Positions 43,376 to 53,979 of a DNA stretch of 64,000 nt are shown one piece after another (the first letter of the stretch is position 1; each line of letters starts with the position of its first letter). The notes below the pieces were generated by a model. The model saw only the letters and a list, made by a program, of their open reading frames with translations. It was not told the origin of the DNA and made no database searches. This stretch comes from Hemicordylus capensis (lineage: Eukaryota; Chordata; Lepidosauria; Squamata; Cordylidae): assembly GCF_027244095.1 (NCBI RefSeq), contig NC_069658.1, forward strand, positions 260,780,687 through 260,844,686. Reading direction: 5' to 3'. Both the position numbers and the translations under genes were made by a program.

Positions 43376-43985
43376 TCCACCTCCTCTCAAAGGTGCATAA
43401 GAGGGCAACCAAGATGATCAAGGACCTAGAGCACCTTTCTTATGAAGCTAGGCTACAACACCTGGGGCTATTTAGTTTAGAAAAAAAGACGACTACGGGG
43501 TGACATGATAGAGGTCTATAAAATCATGCATGGTGTGGAGAAAGTGGATAGAGAGACATTCTTCTGCCTCTCCCATAACACTAGAACCAGGGGTCATCGC
43601 ATGAAATTGATTGCCAGGAAATCTAGGACCAGCAAACGGAAGTACTTTTTCACACAACACATAATCAGCTTGTGTAATTCTCTGCCATGAGATGTGGTGA
43701 CAGCCAACAACCTGAATGGCTTTAAGAAGGGTTTGGATGACTTCATGGAGGAAAGATCTATCAACGGCTACTAGTCAGAGGGCTGTGGGCCACCTCCAGC
43801 CTCAAGGGTGTGCCTCTGAGTACCAGTTGCAGGGGAGTAACAGCAGGAGAGAGGTCATGCCCTCCACTCCTGCCTGTGGCCTCCAGGGGCATCTGGTGGG
43901 CCACTGTGCGAAACGGGATGCTGGACTACCTGGGCCTTCTTGGGCCTGATCCAGCAGGGCTGTTCTTATGTTCTTATGTTCAGTG
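43376..43985 (+). mobile_element. CR1 LINE 3' end with RT remnant
   Basis: The remnant AHKRATKMIKDLEHLSYEAR leads into the CR1 3'UTR, ending in three TTCTTATG-type units. A second repeat (GTGGTTGACAATC... family) abuts its left side. Confidence 0.9.
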
Positions 43986-43999
43986 AAAGAGTTAAGGGC

Positions 44000-45520
44000 A
44001 TGATAGTTAAAACTCTGTGGTGGCTGGGCTGGCCGGGGTATCCCCGACAGCGACAGTGTCTGGAACGGGCACCCAGGCAGGCCAGCTGTAGCAGCAGGTC
44101 GCAGCTCTGCCCAGGAGGGGCCCATCCCGTTTCCGTTCCTCCCACCCCACCGGAACTTTTGGCAGGGAGAAAGGGGAAGGGGAGCCATCTGCGCTAAAGA
44201 GGCTCCAAGACAGAAGACTCTTCTTCTTCTCTCCCCAAATATTTGGGGTGGAAACCTGGAAAGTAAGTGCTGAGGACTGTGTCTAAATCCTGTTTAGGGA
44301 AAATGTGGTTTCCCTCCACCCACCTTCTTCAAAATACTGCCAATAATTAAGAGGCTGCTGGAATGAAACAAGGACAGGGAGAGGGAGAGAAAGGCACTGA
44401 GATGGGGTGGGCCAGAGCAAGAGTGAGAGGGCATGCAGTGGAGTTAAAACCTAAATGGAAACATGATCTCAAGTGGCTCCAGTTGCAGCTTCTTAACTTT
44501 TTCGGCTTTGGAAGATTCCCTCACAAAGAGAGGGGCTGGTTCCTGGACCTTTGATTACACTGGATCAGAGGCATCTTTTTAATCTCACAAAAAAGGCACC
44601 CAGTTCAGATGAAGAGCTGCCTTAGGTAACATGAGCAGGCTGGTTAACTAACTCCTCTGCCCCTTTCTCCATCAATTAATCTAACCCAGGACTCTTAAGA
44701 TTCAGCAATAATGTTCTGTTGGATTACCTTGGCTGTTATTAATTTATGTACTGCTTTTCAAGTTATCAAACTAGTTTACACAGCAAAAAGAATGAGTTCT
44801 TCCCCAATCTTTTGAACTAGGAAAGATTGTCATACATTGCAAACAATTAACTTCAGTGCAAATGTAAACATGTGAATTCATAAATATTTTAAAACTAAAC
44901 AGAAGCTAATTTCTTAAAAAATTAAAGAAATATATTAAAGATAAAAGGAAGATATCGTAAGGATGAGCAATCCTTGTGAAGTTTATACATATATTACAGT
45001 TTATGTTTAAGTTCATTATTGATGAACTCCTACACACCAGTTGTAAATAATTTACTTGTAATAAATCCAGTTTTCAACAGAAGGACTTACATTCAGGTAA
45101 TATGTTTAGAAGGATTGTAAGAGATTATAGCGTCTGGATTTCTTCTTCTCTAAACAGAGAGGGCTTAATCCAGACAAAATTAAGCAATTTTAAGAAGCAT
45201 TTATTTCAAAGGGAGAGAATTAAGAATCTTACCATCCCACATTTAATATGCTCACCATCCTACATTTAAATAACTCAAAACTGCTTCATTTTGCCTAGAC
45301 TAGTTTGCCCCTAATGCTGTGATTGGCACTTTTAAAATGCTGCATCCAAACATGTAGGATTCAGCATCCAGCATTTCACTAAGATGACACACACAGAGAA
45401 AAACCACAACTTCATGAGCAACCCAATCCTGTGCTTGTCTACTCAGAAGTGCCACTGGGTTCAGGGGGCTTACTTCCAAGTCAGGGAGTATAGAATTGCA
45501 GCCTTACTGTAGACAGTCAT
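44000..45520. other. no gene or repeat recognised
   Basis: A GC-rich left part (to about 44200) and an AT-rich remainder, without long open frames or recognised repeats. Confidence 0.45.
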
Positions 45521-45599
45521 AGCCTTATCAATGGCTACTAGTCTGAGGGCTTTAGGCCACCTTCAGTCTCAGAGGCAAAGAAGGTGCAGTTATAATTTT

Positions 45600-45770
45600 C
45601 ATCTAGTGCCCTAATTTGTTAATTAAAAGATAAATGAGCTTGGCTTGTATGTTTGAGCTGATATTATGGTAAAGTTATCTGAAAGGCGGGTGACACATCT
45701 GGGTGTCAGATGTGGACAGGGGCGCAATTTCAGTGCTTGCCCTGGGCACTATTTTCCCTAGATACACCTC
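45600..45770. mobile_element. right-end fragment of the 1.2-kb hAT family
   Basis: AGATAAATGAGCTTGGCTTG, GCGCAATTTCAGTGCTTGCCC and CCCTAGATACACCTCT correspond to the last 170 bases of the element at 10850-12061. A CR1 tail scrap (about 45525-45585) precedes it. Confidence 0.7.
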
Positions 45771-45804
45771 TATACTGAGCTAGATGGACCAAGGGTAAAA
45801 GAGT

Positions 45805-45983
45805 AAAAGATGCTGCCATATACGGAGTCAGACCATTGGTCTATCTAGCTCAGTATTGTCTTCACAGACTGGCAGCAAATTCTCCAAGGTTGCAGGCAGG
45901 AATCTCTCTTAGCCTATCTTGGAGAAGCCAGGAAACTTGAAACCCTCTGCTCTTCCCAGAGCAGCTCCATCCCTTGAGGGGAA
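45805..45983 (-). mobile_element. 5S rRNA-derived SINE, 3' half (split by the Tigger element)
   Basis: On the minus strand this is the SINE 3' half: the TGGAGAAG and CCAGTCTGTGAAGACAATAC motifs, then CTGAGCTAGATAGACCAATGG and a CR1-like tail. The remainder continues at 48827-48940 on the other side of the Tigger insertion. Confidence 0.85.
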
Positions 45984-46344
45984 TACAGTGGTCCCTCTAC
46001 TTACAAACTACTCGACATCTGAATATTTTGACTTACGAATGAAAAAAATGGCCGCACGCTTACGAATTTTTCGACATTCAAACGGTTTTAGTTTTGGCGG
46101 TTTTAGATGCGGTTTCCTCGACTTACGAATTTTAGATGCGGTTTCCTCGACTTACGAATTTTTCTCGAAAACTGCTTCTCCCATGGTGTTTTGTGTATGG
46201 GAGGCTTTAAAACCCCTGTGCCATGCTTCCAGACCTCTGTGGGTTGTACGAGGCGTGGAGTGAGAAGGTGTGGAGCGGCGTTGGAGAGAGAGAGAGAGAG
46301 ATTTGGAGCCAGTTGGAGCCAGCAGTTCTCTATTGCTGGAAAGG

Positions 46345-46815
46345 TACTGTAGGTTGCTTTTCCTTCTCTTTACTGTGGGGGTTGCGGGGGGGGGGGTCTT
46401 ATGTGTGTGTGTTCCATGCCATGTGTAAAATTTTTATCCTTGCCTGTGGTCCTTGCACCTTGATGCTAAATTTTTCAGGCTGGCCATGAGGTTGTGTTTA
46501 GGTTTTCTGAGCAGTTTTAAGGCTCCTTTTTGCTTTCTGGCCCTTCTGCAGTTTTAAGAGTTTTTTTGGTTTCTGCTCTTTGCTTTCTGGCCCTTCTGCT
46601 GTTTTAAGAGGTTTTTGTTTTTTGTTTTTTTTTGGTTTCTGCTCTTTGCTTTCTGGCCTTTCTGCTGTTTTAAGAGGTTTTTTGGTTTCTGCTCTTTGCA
46701 GCTTGATGCTAAATTGCATGTCTGGTTAAACTGAATTTTTTTCCATGCCATGTTAAAGTGCACTTTCTGCCCTTTTATCTTCAGGATCCTAATGATGTTT
46801 TTTTTCCTTCCTAGT
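46345..46815 (+). other. probable 5'UTR intron of the Tigger transposase gene, with an internal tandem repeat
   Basis: A donor-like GAAAG|GTACTG lies near 46345 and an acceptor-like TTTTCCTTCCTAG ends at about 46814, 13 bases before the transposase ATG. Inside, at about 46509-46700, a unit of roughly 60-75 bases (motifs TTGGTTTCTGCTCTTTGC and GTTTTAAGAGG) is repeated about three times. The splice sites are inferred by eye only. Confidence 0.45.
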
Positions 46816-46827
46816 GTTTGTGGCGTC

Positions 46828-48519
46828 ATGGCACCAAAGAAGCCAGCAGAGTCCGGGAAGCGCAAGGGGGAGCTGATTCTCTTGGAGGTCAAGCAGGACA
46901 TCATCCGCAAGCATGAGCAAGGCATGCGAGTGGTGGACCTTGCAAGAGAGTACGGCAGGAGTGCTTCGACCATTGTGACCATCCTCAAGGACAAGGAGAG
47001 GATTATGGGTTGTGAGACAGCCAAGGGTGTCACGATCCTTACTAAGAAGCGCCCTGCCATCATGGACGAGGTGGAGAAGTTGCTGCTGCTGTGGATCCGC
47101 GAGAAGGAGCGTGCAGGGGACACTGTGACTTCGGCAGTCGTGTGTGCCAAGGCCAGGGCCTTGCATGCTGAACTGATCGCCCAGCAGCCAGGAACTTCGC
47201 AAGAAGAGTTCAAGGCAAGCCACGGGTGGTTTGAGAAATTCAAGATGAGGTCCGGTATCTGCAGCGTCGTCCAGCACGGAGAGGCTGCAAGTTTGGATCT
47301 GCCTGCAGCGGAAGAATTCGCCACGGAGTTCTTGGAGACCGTGACTGCTGAGGGCTACCTTCCGGAGCAGGTCTTCAATTGTGATGAGACTGGCCTCTTT
47401 TGGAAAAGGATGCCAAGGAGGACCTTCATCACACAGGCGGAGACCAAGATGCCTGGCCACAAGCCGATGAAGGACCGCCTCACCCTCCTCTTCTGTGCAA
47501 ACGCCAGGGGTGATCTGAAGGTAAAGCCTCTGCTGGTTTACCATTTGGAGAACCCCCGTGCTTTCAAGAAGCACAAAGTCAACAAGGAGAGGCTGAGCGT
47601 CATGTGGCGGTCCAACGCCAAGGCCTGGGTCACACGGGTCCTGTTTGTGGACTGGGTGCACCAGGTGTTTGGTCCAACAGTGAGGAGGTACCTCCAGGAG
47701 AAGAACCTGCCCCTGAAGGCCATCCTCTTGATGGATAATGCGCCTGCACATCCTCCTGGGCTGGAAGAAGACTTGGCGGAGGAATTCAAGTTCATCCGAG
47801 TCATCTTCCTGCCACCCAACACCACCCCCCTCATCCAGCTGATGGACCAACAACTGATTGCCAACTTTAAGAAGTTGTACATGAGGGAGCTGTTCCGGCG
47901 TTGCCTGGACATGACGGATGGCTCAGGCATCAATCTGGCTGACTACTGGAAGCACCATTTCGATATCGTGAGCTGCCTGCAGATCATCAAAATTTCGTGG
48001 GACAGTGTCAGCCAGAGGAACCTCAACAGTTGCTGGAAGAACTTGTGGGCAGCCTGCGTTGCCTCCACTGAATCCAGCACACAGGAGCAGGCCGTGGTAG
48101 AGGAGATCGTCTCCCTGGGGCAGACCATGGGCCTGGAGGTTTCAACACAGGACGTGGAAGAATTGGTCGAGGGACACAACCTTGAACTTTCCACCGAGGA
48201 CCTGTTGAGCCTGCAGGAACAGGAGAAGCAAGGGGTGCAGCCAGACACACCTGAGGAGCAGGAGGAAGAGCCAAGGCAGTTGCCTTCGTCGTCTTATAAG
48301 AGGGCCTGCAAACTGTGGGGAGAGCTGCAGACCTTTGTGAACGATCTCAGTGAGGATCAGGCTGCAGCCCAGGAAGCTGTGGAGTACTTTGATAATGTGG
48401 TCGTTGCCCCATGGCGAGCAATGCTCTGCAAGAGACAGAGGCAGCAGAACATGGACCGGTTTGTGCTGAAGCAGGCAAGGCAGGAGGAAGAAATGTTGGC
48501 TGAGGATGAGGCATGTTGA
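46828..48519 (+). CDS. Tigger-type transposase (CENP-B/jerky-like DDE protein), apparently intact
   Basis: The protein is 563 residues from the start MAPKKPAESGKRK. An in-frame ATG 26 codons upstream is less likely, because a pyrimidine tract and AG just before 46815 look like a splice acceptor for a 5'UTR intron, and MAPKKP is a typical Tigger start. Residues about 10-60 form the CENP-B/pipsqueak N-terminal helix-turn-helix (VVDLAREYGRSASTI), and about 75-150 the second CENP-B DNA-binding domain with SHGWFEKFK. The DDE_1 catalytic domain follows, with candidate acidic residues D186 (FNCDETGL), D303 (LLMDNAPAH) and D340 (LIQLMDQ). A C-terminal Glu-rich region (SLQEQEKQG, EEQEEEPRQL) precedes the stop. 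There are no stops or frameshifts. It should bind the terminal repeats and move the element by cut and paste at TA. Domestication cannot be excluded, but terminal repeats at both ends argue for an ordinary transposon. Confidence 0.95.
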   Translation: MAPKKPAESGKRKGELILLEVKQDIIRKHEQGMRVVDLAREYGRSASTIVTILKDKERIMGCETAKGVTILTKKRPAIMDEVEKLLLLWIREKERAGDTVTSAVVCAKARALHAELIAQQPGTSQEEFKASHGWFEKFKMRSGICSVVQHGEAASLDLPAAEEFATEFLETVTAEGYLPEQVFNCDETGLFWKRMPRRTFITQAETKMPGHKPMKDRLTLLFCANARGDLKVKPLLVYHLENPRAFKKHKVNKERLSVMWRSNAKAWVTRVLFVDWVHQVFGPTVRRYLQEKNLPLKAILLMDNAPAHPPGLEEDLAEEFKFIRVIFLPPNTTPLIQLMDQQLIANFKKLYMRELFRRCLDMTDGSGINLADYWKHHFDIVSCLQIIKISWDSVSQRNLNSCWKNLWAACVASTESSTQEQAVVEEIVSLGQTMGLEVSTQDVEELVEGHNLELSTEDLLSLQEQEKQGVQPDTPEEQEEEPRQLPSSSYKRACKLWGELQTFVNDLSEDQAAAQEAVEYFDNVVVAPWRAMLCKRQRQQNMDRFVLKQARQEEEMLAEDEAC

Positions 48520-48826
48520 GTGTGCCTGCCTGCCTTTAAAGTGCCCTGAGGTGACCCGCATCAGGTCCCAAAAAATGATAAAGTGCTGTTGTAAATGTTT
48601 ATTGTTGAAAAGTAATGTTGCTGTGCAGTTTGCATGCCTTTAAAGTGCACTTGATAAAGAGTTTTGCACAAAAAACTGGGTGTCTGGGTCTTTTTCCTAG
48701 GCTCCGGAACGAATTAATCAGTTTCCAATGCATTCCTATGGGAAACCGCTTTTCGACTTACAAACTTTTCGACCTACGAATGTGCATTCGGAACGGATAA
48801 AGTTCGTAAGTAGAGGGACCACTGTA

Positions 48827-48940
48827 TCTTACAGTGCTCACACTTCTAGTCTCCCCTACCACAAGACTCAGATCTCAGAGGCAAATTTATCCGAGGTTAT
48901 CAGTGGCAACCCTTGAAAAATAGGGGGCATGAGGCAGGCA
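48827..48940 (-). mobile_element. 5S rRNA-derived SINE, 5' half (split by the Tigger element)
   Basis: This continues the SINE interrupted at 45983. On the minus strand it reads GAGTCTTGTGGTAGGGGAG, ACTAGAAGTGTGAGCACTGTAAGATA. The copy is internally shortened: much of the 5S box region is missing compared with the copy at 27043. Confidence 0.75.
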
Positions 48941-49517
48941 AGGAGATGGTAGAGATAGCTGATCCCTACTTGATAAGGTTTGAAGAATATATTCAAATAT
49001 CTATGTTATATACAAAAGACCACTTTTGTAGATATCCATTAATTTAAAATACCTAACTAAGCAGCAGATCCATTTATTCCACATGTCAAAAGAGGAGAAG
49101 GAGCCACTTTTCTACAACTTCTTTAGTCACTTGAATAGAAGGGCAACAGAGGCATTAAGGCCACAGCTAGCCCGCATCACACAAACTGCAGCAGAGCCTC
49201 GTTTCGAAAATGAAAGGTACTGGGGCTCAAACATAAAAGGAAGCCACGCGCTCCCTGACCGAGAAGCCCACTGCTTACAAGTCCCCGATGTGCACGATCA
49301 GATCGCAATCCATAGTGATGAGGGAAAGAAAGCCTCCTGGCACGTGCCCAGAGGCTTCTTCCCGTTAGTGCTACTTGACCGTTTCCAGGGCTGAGCCCTG
49401 ACACAGGCAGACAATACAGGTCCAGAGCCGGAGCCTGGCTCCTCGTACCTATCCACCCCACCCTACCCTCTGGGCACTTTAATATCAGGGAAAGGCGCGA
49501 GTGACGCCAATGGGGGG

Positions 49518-49558
49518 CGGGGTCTGACTCAGTATGTGGCAGCTTCCTATGTTCCTAT
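49518..49558 (+). mobile_element. 5S-SINE tail fragment
   Basis: CTGACTCAGTATGTGGCAGC followed by TTCCTATGTTCCTATG is the 3' tail of the 5S-derived SINE without its body. Confidence 0.6.
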
Positions 49559-49654
49559 GCCCCTGTTAAAACTTGATGGCCCGGGGGATTTGTGGTTAAA
49601 ATCCCGCCCACCTCCCACTTTGTGTATTGGATAATTCCTCTTTAGTGTGGTGGA

Positions 49655-49762
49655 GAGAGTAGTCAATAAAGCAGCACACTCCCTTTTCCTTTGATACGCA
49701 GAGCAGAGATCTGTAACCACAGAGCAGTTTGAGACCAGGTTTTGGAAGGGATATTCATTCAT
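49655..49762 (+). repeat. family X segment A, first part
   Basis: AGTCAATAAAGCAGCACAC, CCTTTTCCTTTGATACGCAG and GAGACCAGGTTTTGGAAGGG match 21940-22030. Nested L2 elements interrupt the unit here; it resumes at 51640. Confidence 0.7.
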
Positions 49763-50000
49763 TCATTCATTCATTCATTCATTCATTCATTTCCCAAATT
49801 TGTAGACTGCCCCAAACCTCCATCTCTGGGCAGCCCACAACAACATCAAAAATTAAGACCTTAAAACAATTAAAAACTACAGTCCAGTTAAAAAGCTTGG
49901 GTGAAAAAATAAGTCTTTAGAGACTTTAAAAAACTTGTCAGAGATGGCGAGGCTCTTCTTTTAGCAGGGTGCGCATTCCAGAGTATGGGGTAGTAGCAAC

Positions 50001-50368
50001 TAGGGATGTTCATGAATTGGTTGTGTCCAGTCGCTTCAGCTGAAGCATGAGTAAAGCAGGTCCTTACCTGCTCTTCCGTAGCCCCCCCACAACATTTCCT
50101 GCTGTGGCGCTGTGCCACTCAGAAGTCCGCATGCAGCTGTGGGGCTGCACCCAGCAACCTGCCCATGGCAGCGGGATGCTCAGAGCCGCCATGCATGCTC
50201 AGTGGACATGTGCATCCCACCACCATGTGCTGGGTGGAGCCACATGCAGACTTCTGAGCGACACAGTGGCACAGCAGGAAATGCAGTGGGGAGCAGGGAA
50301 GGACCTGTTTTACTCATGCTTAAAAACACAGCTCCCCACCCCACTGAAATGATTCATACACATCCCTA
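50001..50368. mobile_element. fold-back MITE with TAGGGATGT termini
   Basis: The ends TAGGGATGTTCATGAA and its inverse resemble those of the hAT element at 15773. Both arms (GCATGAGTAAAGCAGGTCC, CAGAAGTCCGCATG and their inverses) pair over much of their length. No target duplication is clear. Confidence 0.7.
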
Positions 50369-50594
50369 CTCAGGGCCCAAGCTGTTTAGGGCTTTATAGG
50401 TTATAACCAGCACCTTGTAATCTGCCCAGAAACATATCGGGAGCCACGGTACTTCTTTTACTATAGCTGTTATATGGTCTCTCCAAGATGACCCAGAGAC
50501 CAACGTGGCTGCTGCCTTCTGCAGTTTCTGGATTAAGTACAAAGGCAGCCCCACATAGAGTGCATTGCAGTAGTCAAGTCTGGAGATTACCAGC

Positions 50595-51437
50595 ATACAC
50601 CAGGGCAAACTGAGACTGAATCCAGATAAGACAGAGGTACTTATTGTGTGAGGACGGAACTCAGGAGGTGGGTTTGATCTGCCTGTTCTGGATGGGGTCT
50701 CACCTCCCCAGAAGGAACAGGTACACAGTCTGGGGGTGCTTCTGGATCCAAACCTCTCCCTGGTGTCCCAGGTTGAGGCCATGGCCAAAGGTGCTTTTGA
50801 TCAGCTTTGGCTGATACACCAGCTGTGTCCATTTCTTGAGATTAAACGACCTCAGAATGGTGGTACACCTGCTGGTAACCTCCAGACTTGACTACTGCAA
50901 TGCACTCTATGTGGGGCTGCCTTTGTACATAATCCAGAAATTGCAGTTGGTCCAGAATATGGCAGCCAGGTTGGTCCCTGGGTAATTTCAGAGAGATCAT
51001 ATTACTCCTGTGTTGAAAGAGCTACACAGGCTGCTGATAAGTTTCTGGGCAAAATCAAGGTGCTGGTTATAACCTATAAAGCTCTAAACAGCTTCGGCCT
51101 TGGGTAAGAGTACGCCTTTACCTCACTGCCCACTGAGATCAGGAGAGGTTCATCTGCAGTTGCCACGGGCTTGTTTGGTGGCAACTGCTGAAATAGGAGC
51201 ATCCCTGATGAAATAGGAGCCTCCCTCTGACAACTTTTTAAAAGGCAGTCAAGATGTATTTGTTCACCCAGGCTTTTAATTAGATTTATAGTTTTTGACA
51301 GTTTTTGAACATTGTTTTAAATTTTAAATTATTATATGTTTTAACCTTTTTATTTTGTTGTAATTTGTATTTTTTTAATTGTAAATCTCCCAGAGCCCTA
51401 AGTTTTGGGCAGTATACAAATATGTGAGTGAGTAACA
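50595..51437 (+). mobile_element. L2-type LINE 3' half (plus), nested in a minus-strand L2
   Basis: ACTTGACTACTGCAATGCAC, TCTATGTGGGGCTGCCTTTG and GTCCAGAATATGGCAGCCAG encode the [21 protein letters not shown] region. The 3' end is CCCAGAGCCCTAAGTTTTGG, AGTATACAAATATGTGAGTG. Confidence 0.8.
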
Positions 51438-51639
51438 GTATAGCATTGTTCTGAGGTCATTTATCGATAGAAAGCACCTTTGACTACTGCCTCAACCTGA
51501 GACATGGGGAAAGGTTTAGATCAGAAGTCCCCCCCTCATACCTGTTCTTTCTGGGGAAGTGTGACCCCATCCGGAACAGGCAGATCAAAATCACCTCCCA
51601 TCCCAAGTTCTAACAGAGCATAATAAGTGCCTCCGTCTT

Positions 51640-53000
51640 ATCGGGAAAGGGAAGCAAAACCAAACATCCATCTTATTTGACGGGAAATGAAACTGAAAAT
51701 CTGAAGAGCCCACATATGAATTTTACCTGAAATGATGTATTGTTGAGGAAGTAATGATGTTGCAGCACCCGAGAGACCCGTGGGGAGGGGGGCAGGGAGC
51801 GAACAGGATGCTCCCCCCAGGTTTGGGGAGAACAACTAAGGTAGTAAAACCGGTCTCTGTTCTTTTCTAGCAGCCGCCCTCGCCCATGTTCCCTGCAGGG
51901 ATTTTTCCTAAATGCAGGGAATTCTAGCTTCAAAAATCAGGGAAAAGGGAATCCCACCTAAAAAGTGGTGAAATGCAGGGAAAATGTAGGGAACAATTCA
52001 GATGATGCAGGAAATTTTAGACAAAATTTATTTTCCTGTCGTTCCTTTATCTGACTAGAGGAGATTATTTCTCTCCTTTTGAGCGACTACGTCTAGACGC
52101 CATGCTGTTGTGAACCACTTTCATTTTCATTTCCAAACTCCTGACGTAAGTAGGTATCATATGATTGCGTATCCGTATTTGCAACTGCAATACTTTCCCT
52201 GTGGGAAAAAGAACACTTCGACTTGCATACACCGGAGGATACAAAACACTTTAAGGCAGGCTAAGGGCCATACTTGGAACGCCAGCGGCAGGCAGGCTTT
52301 AGTATGAAATTCAAAAGAGCCTTCTCTCCCGTGCTTAAAAGGCGGCCACCACAGTCCCGCGATCGAAACCTCTCCCCAGCCAGCCCTTGCCATTTCCTTG
52401 ACGTGCGCGTTTCAAGCAAAACAAGCAGCCGCCTCCCCCGCTCCCGCCCCAATAGCTGCTATCAGAGGAGTAGTAGAGACAGAGAGCGAAGCGCGCGCGG
52501 GGGGGGGGGTTGTGTGTGAGCAGCGGAGTCTGCCTGGGGGGGCACAGAGCGCCCTGATTGGGACCCCCTAACCACAGCCCTCATCAAACAGTGGCCATGA
52601 GTCGGATCACGGTGTTTTACGTTTTATTATGTTGTCGTACAACGCTGCAGTCCTGTGTACACACTACCTCACAGCAATACTACTAGTAGTAGCTTCATTG
52701 TTTCAACCGTAGGTCCGAATAAACAAGAGACACAAAAGCCAGACAAAAATGGCGTGCTAATAAAATAAAATAAAATAAAATAAAATAAAATAAAATCTCA
52801 CAACTCTACCCGATAGTAAAACCCCATTGAAGCAAGCGGGAGTTCTCTTCGAGTAAACACGCCTAAGAAACGCTGGGGGACAACAGCGGGGCCCCGCACA
52901 ATCGCCCGCCCGCTGGCAAGGAACGCTTCTGCGGAGGTTTCCCCCGGCTGTGGGCAGCGGGAAGAGAGACTTCCTAGTTGGCCTGTTTATATTGTGCAGC
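51640..53000 (+). repeat. family X segments A-B-C-D, remainder
   Basis: CGGGAAAGGGAAGC, ATGATGTATTGTTGAGGAAG and AACTAAGGTAGTAAAACCGG (A), AAGGCAGGCTAAGGGCC (B), ACAGTGGCCATGAGTC and GTGTACACACTACC (C), TCACAACTCTACCCGATAG and GAAGCAAGCGGGAGTTCTC (D) follow in the same order as the inverted unit. An AAAAT microsatellite (about 52758-52796) lies in C. The stretch 51900-52250 was not matched elsewhere. Confidence 0.7.
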
Positions 53001-53973
53001 GCTCCCCCTTGCCTCCAAAAGATTCAACGGATCTTTTAAAACCAGCTCTAAAGCAGCAGTATGCTGAAGTTTCATTCATTCATTCACTGGCGAGATTACA
53101 TCCATAGATTGCACTGACTCCTAATTCGCTGTGCTTTGGCTGTGCCAGGTGAAATAAAAAACCAAAGCCCGGGAAAGGTGTGGGCAAAGCAGGGGGAGTG
53201 GAGAGAGGGAACTCTTGCCTCTTTTTTAAAAAGTCACAATTTAATGTACATACATACTAGTTATTCAATGTTCTTCCAGCTGTCCTGCTGCTTCTGAGAC
53301 CAGGGTTGGAAAGGTGCCTCAGTAGGTGCGAGATACATAGGTGGCAACGGAACATTCTACCACACAAGTAGCTCAAACCCTCCTATCCTATTGCTGGACT
53401 CCTGTGGGCATGGTGAAGGAAATAATTCCAAGCACTTTTCTGTAGTTTTATCATTGTATATTAAAATATCACTCTACAGAACAATTCCTCAGGGCCCATT
53501 TCCCCACGCAGGACAATGTTCATCCACTCCTGGTGCTGATGATTCAGGTTTTAAGGGTAGCTGCAAGAATCGGAGATGTTTGGCAAGATATTGAAGCTGC
53601 AGATTTTGTATGCCAGGCAACTGAGAAGGTTTTCCTCCCACACCACTACCCCATTTAAATCTCCCCCTTGCTTCCTTTTCCTTTTCCCACAGATCACAGA
53701 ATCGCTTGATCAGAGTGGAAAGCAGGCTGTAGCAGAGAATATTTTTCATCTCAGTGCTTGAATAACCACAGTTGGCCTCCTCAACAGCAGCCCTGGGGTG
53801 GCGTTTCAAGGCAGTTCCAGCACCTCCCCCTGATAACTGAACCCTGGGTCCCTGCCACCACCTGAGAATAGTCTCAGAGCACAGATCCACAGTCTGTATT
53901 TGGGCCATCTGAAGAAACATGAGCAGAGACACACAAAGGGATCCCATCCAAAAATAACTTTCGGCTGCAGCAT
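53001..53973. other. 3' flank of GTF2H4, no gene recognised
   Basis: A 152-codon minus-strand frame (53489-53947) and a plus-strand stretch after TTTTCCCACAG near 53695 (ITESLDQSGKQAVAEN, then a stop) are the only protein-like pieces. Neither was recognised, and VARS2, the mammalian neighbour, was not seen. Confidence 0.45.
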
Positions 53974-53979
53974 TTTATT
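53974..53979 (-). other. candidate poly(A) signal downstream of GTF2H4
   Basis: An AATAAA hexamer on the minus strand lies about 700 bases past the GTF2H4 stop codon. A second AATAAA on the same strand at 54197-54202 is nearer and equally possible. Neither can be chosen without transcript data. Confidence 0.35.

Larger units (their letters stand above)
45986..48824 (+). mobile_element. complete Tigger (pogo/Tc1-mariner superfamily) DNA transposon
   Basis: The element begins CAGTGGTCCCTCTACTTAC and ends with the exact inverse, so the outer 19 bases form a perfect terminal inverted repeat; similarity continues inward (GACTTACGAA-type motifs on both sides). It is flanked by TA on both sides (45984-45985 and 48825-48826), the target duplication of the Tc1/mariner superfamily. 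Its 2,839 bp hold one transposase gene. It sits inside a 5S-derived SINE whose halves lie at 45805-45983 and 48827-48940, so the insertion is younger than that SINE. Perfect outer repeats and an open transposase frame suggest recent insertion or selection. Confidence 0.95.
49763..51640 (-). mobile_element. L2-type LINE (minus), carrying two younger insertions
   Basis: The 3' end lies next to an ATTC microsatellite at 49755-49792. L2 sequence runs to 50594 and resumes at about 51438-51640 (CACTGCCTCAACCTGAGAC-like region), matching the L2 copy at 36030-36250. A fold-back MITE (50001-50368) and a plus-strand L2 (50595-51437) are inserted in it. The whole block splits a family X unit. Confidence 0.75.

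Noticed and set aside
46789-47853. 354-codon minus-strand frame opposite the Tigger transposase
   Set aside because: It is an antisense shadow of the transposase with no motif of its own.
53489-53947. Last exon of VARS2 or another convergent gene
   Set aside because: The peptide shows no aminoacyl-tRNA synthetase motifs and was not recognised; a 3' flank of GTF2H4 is simpler.
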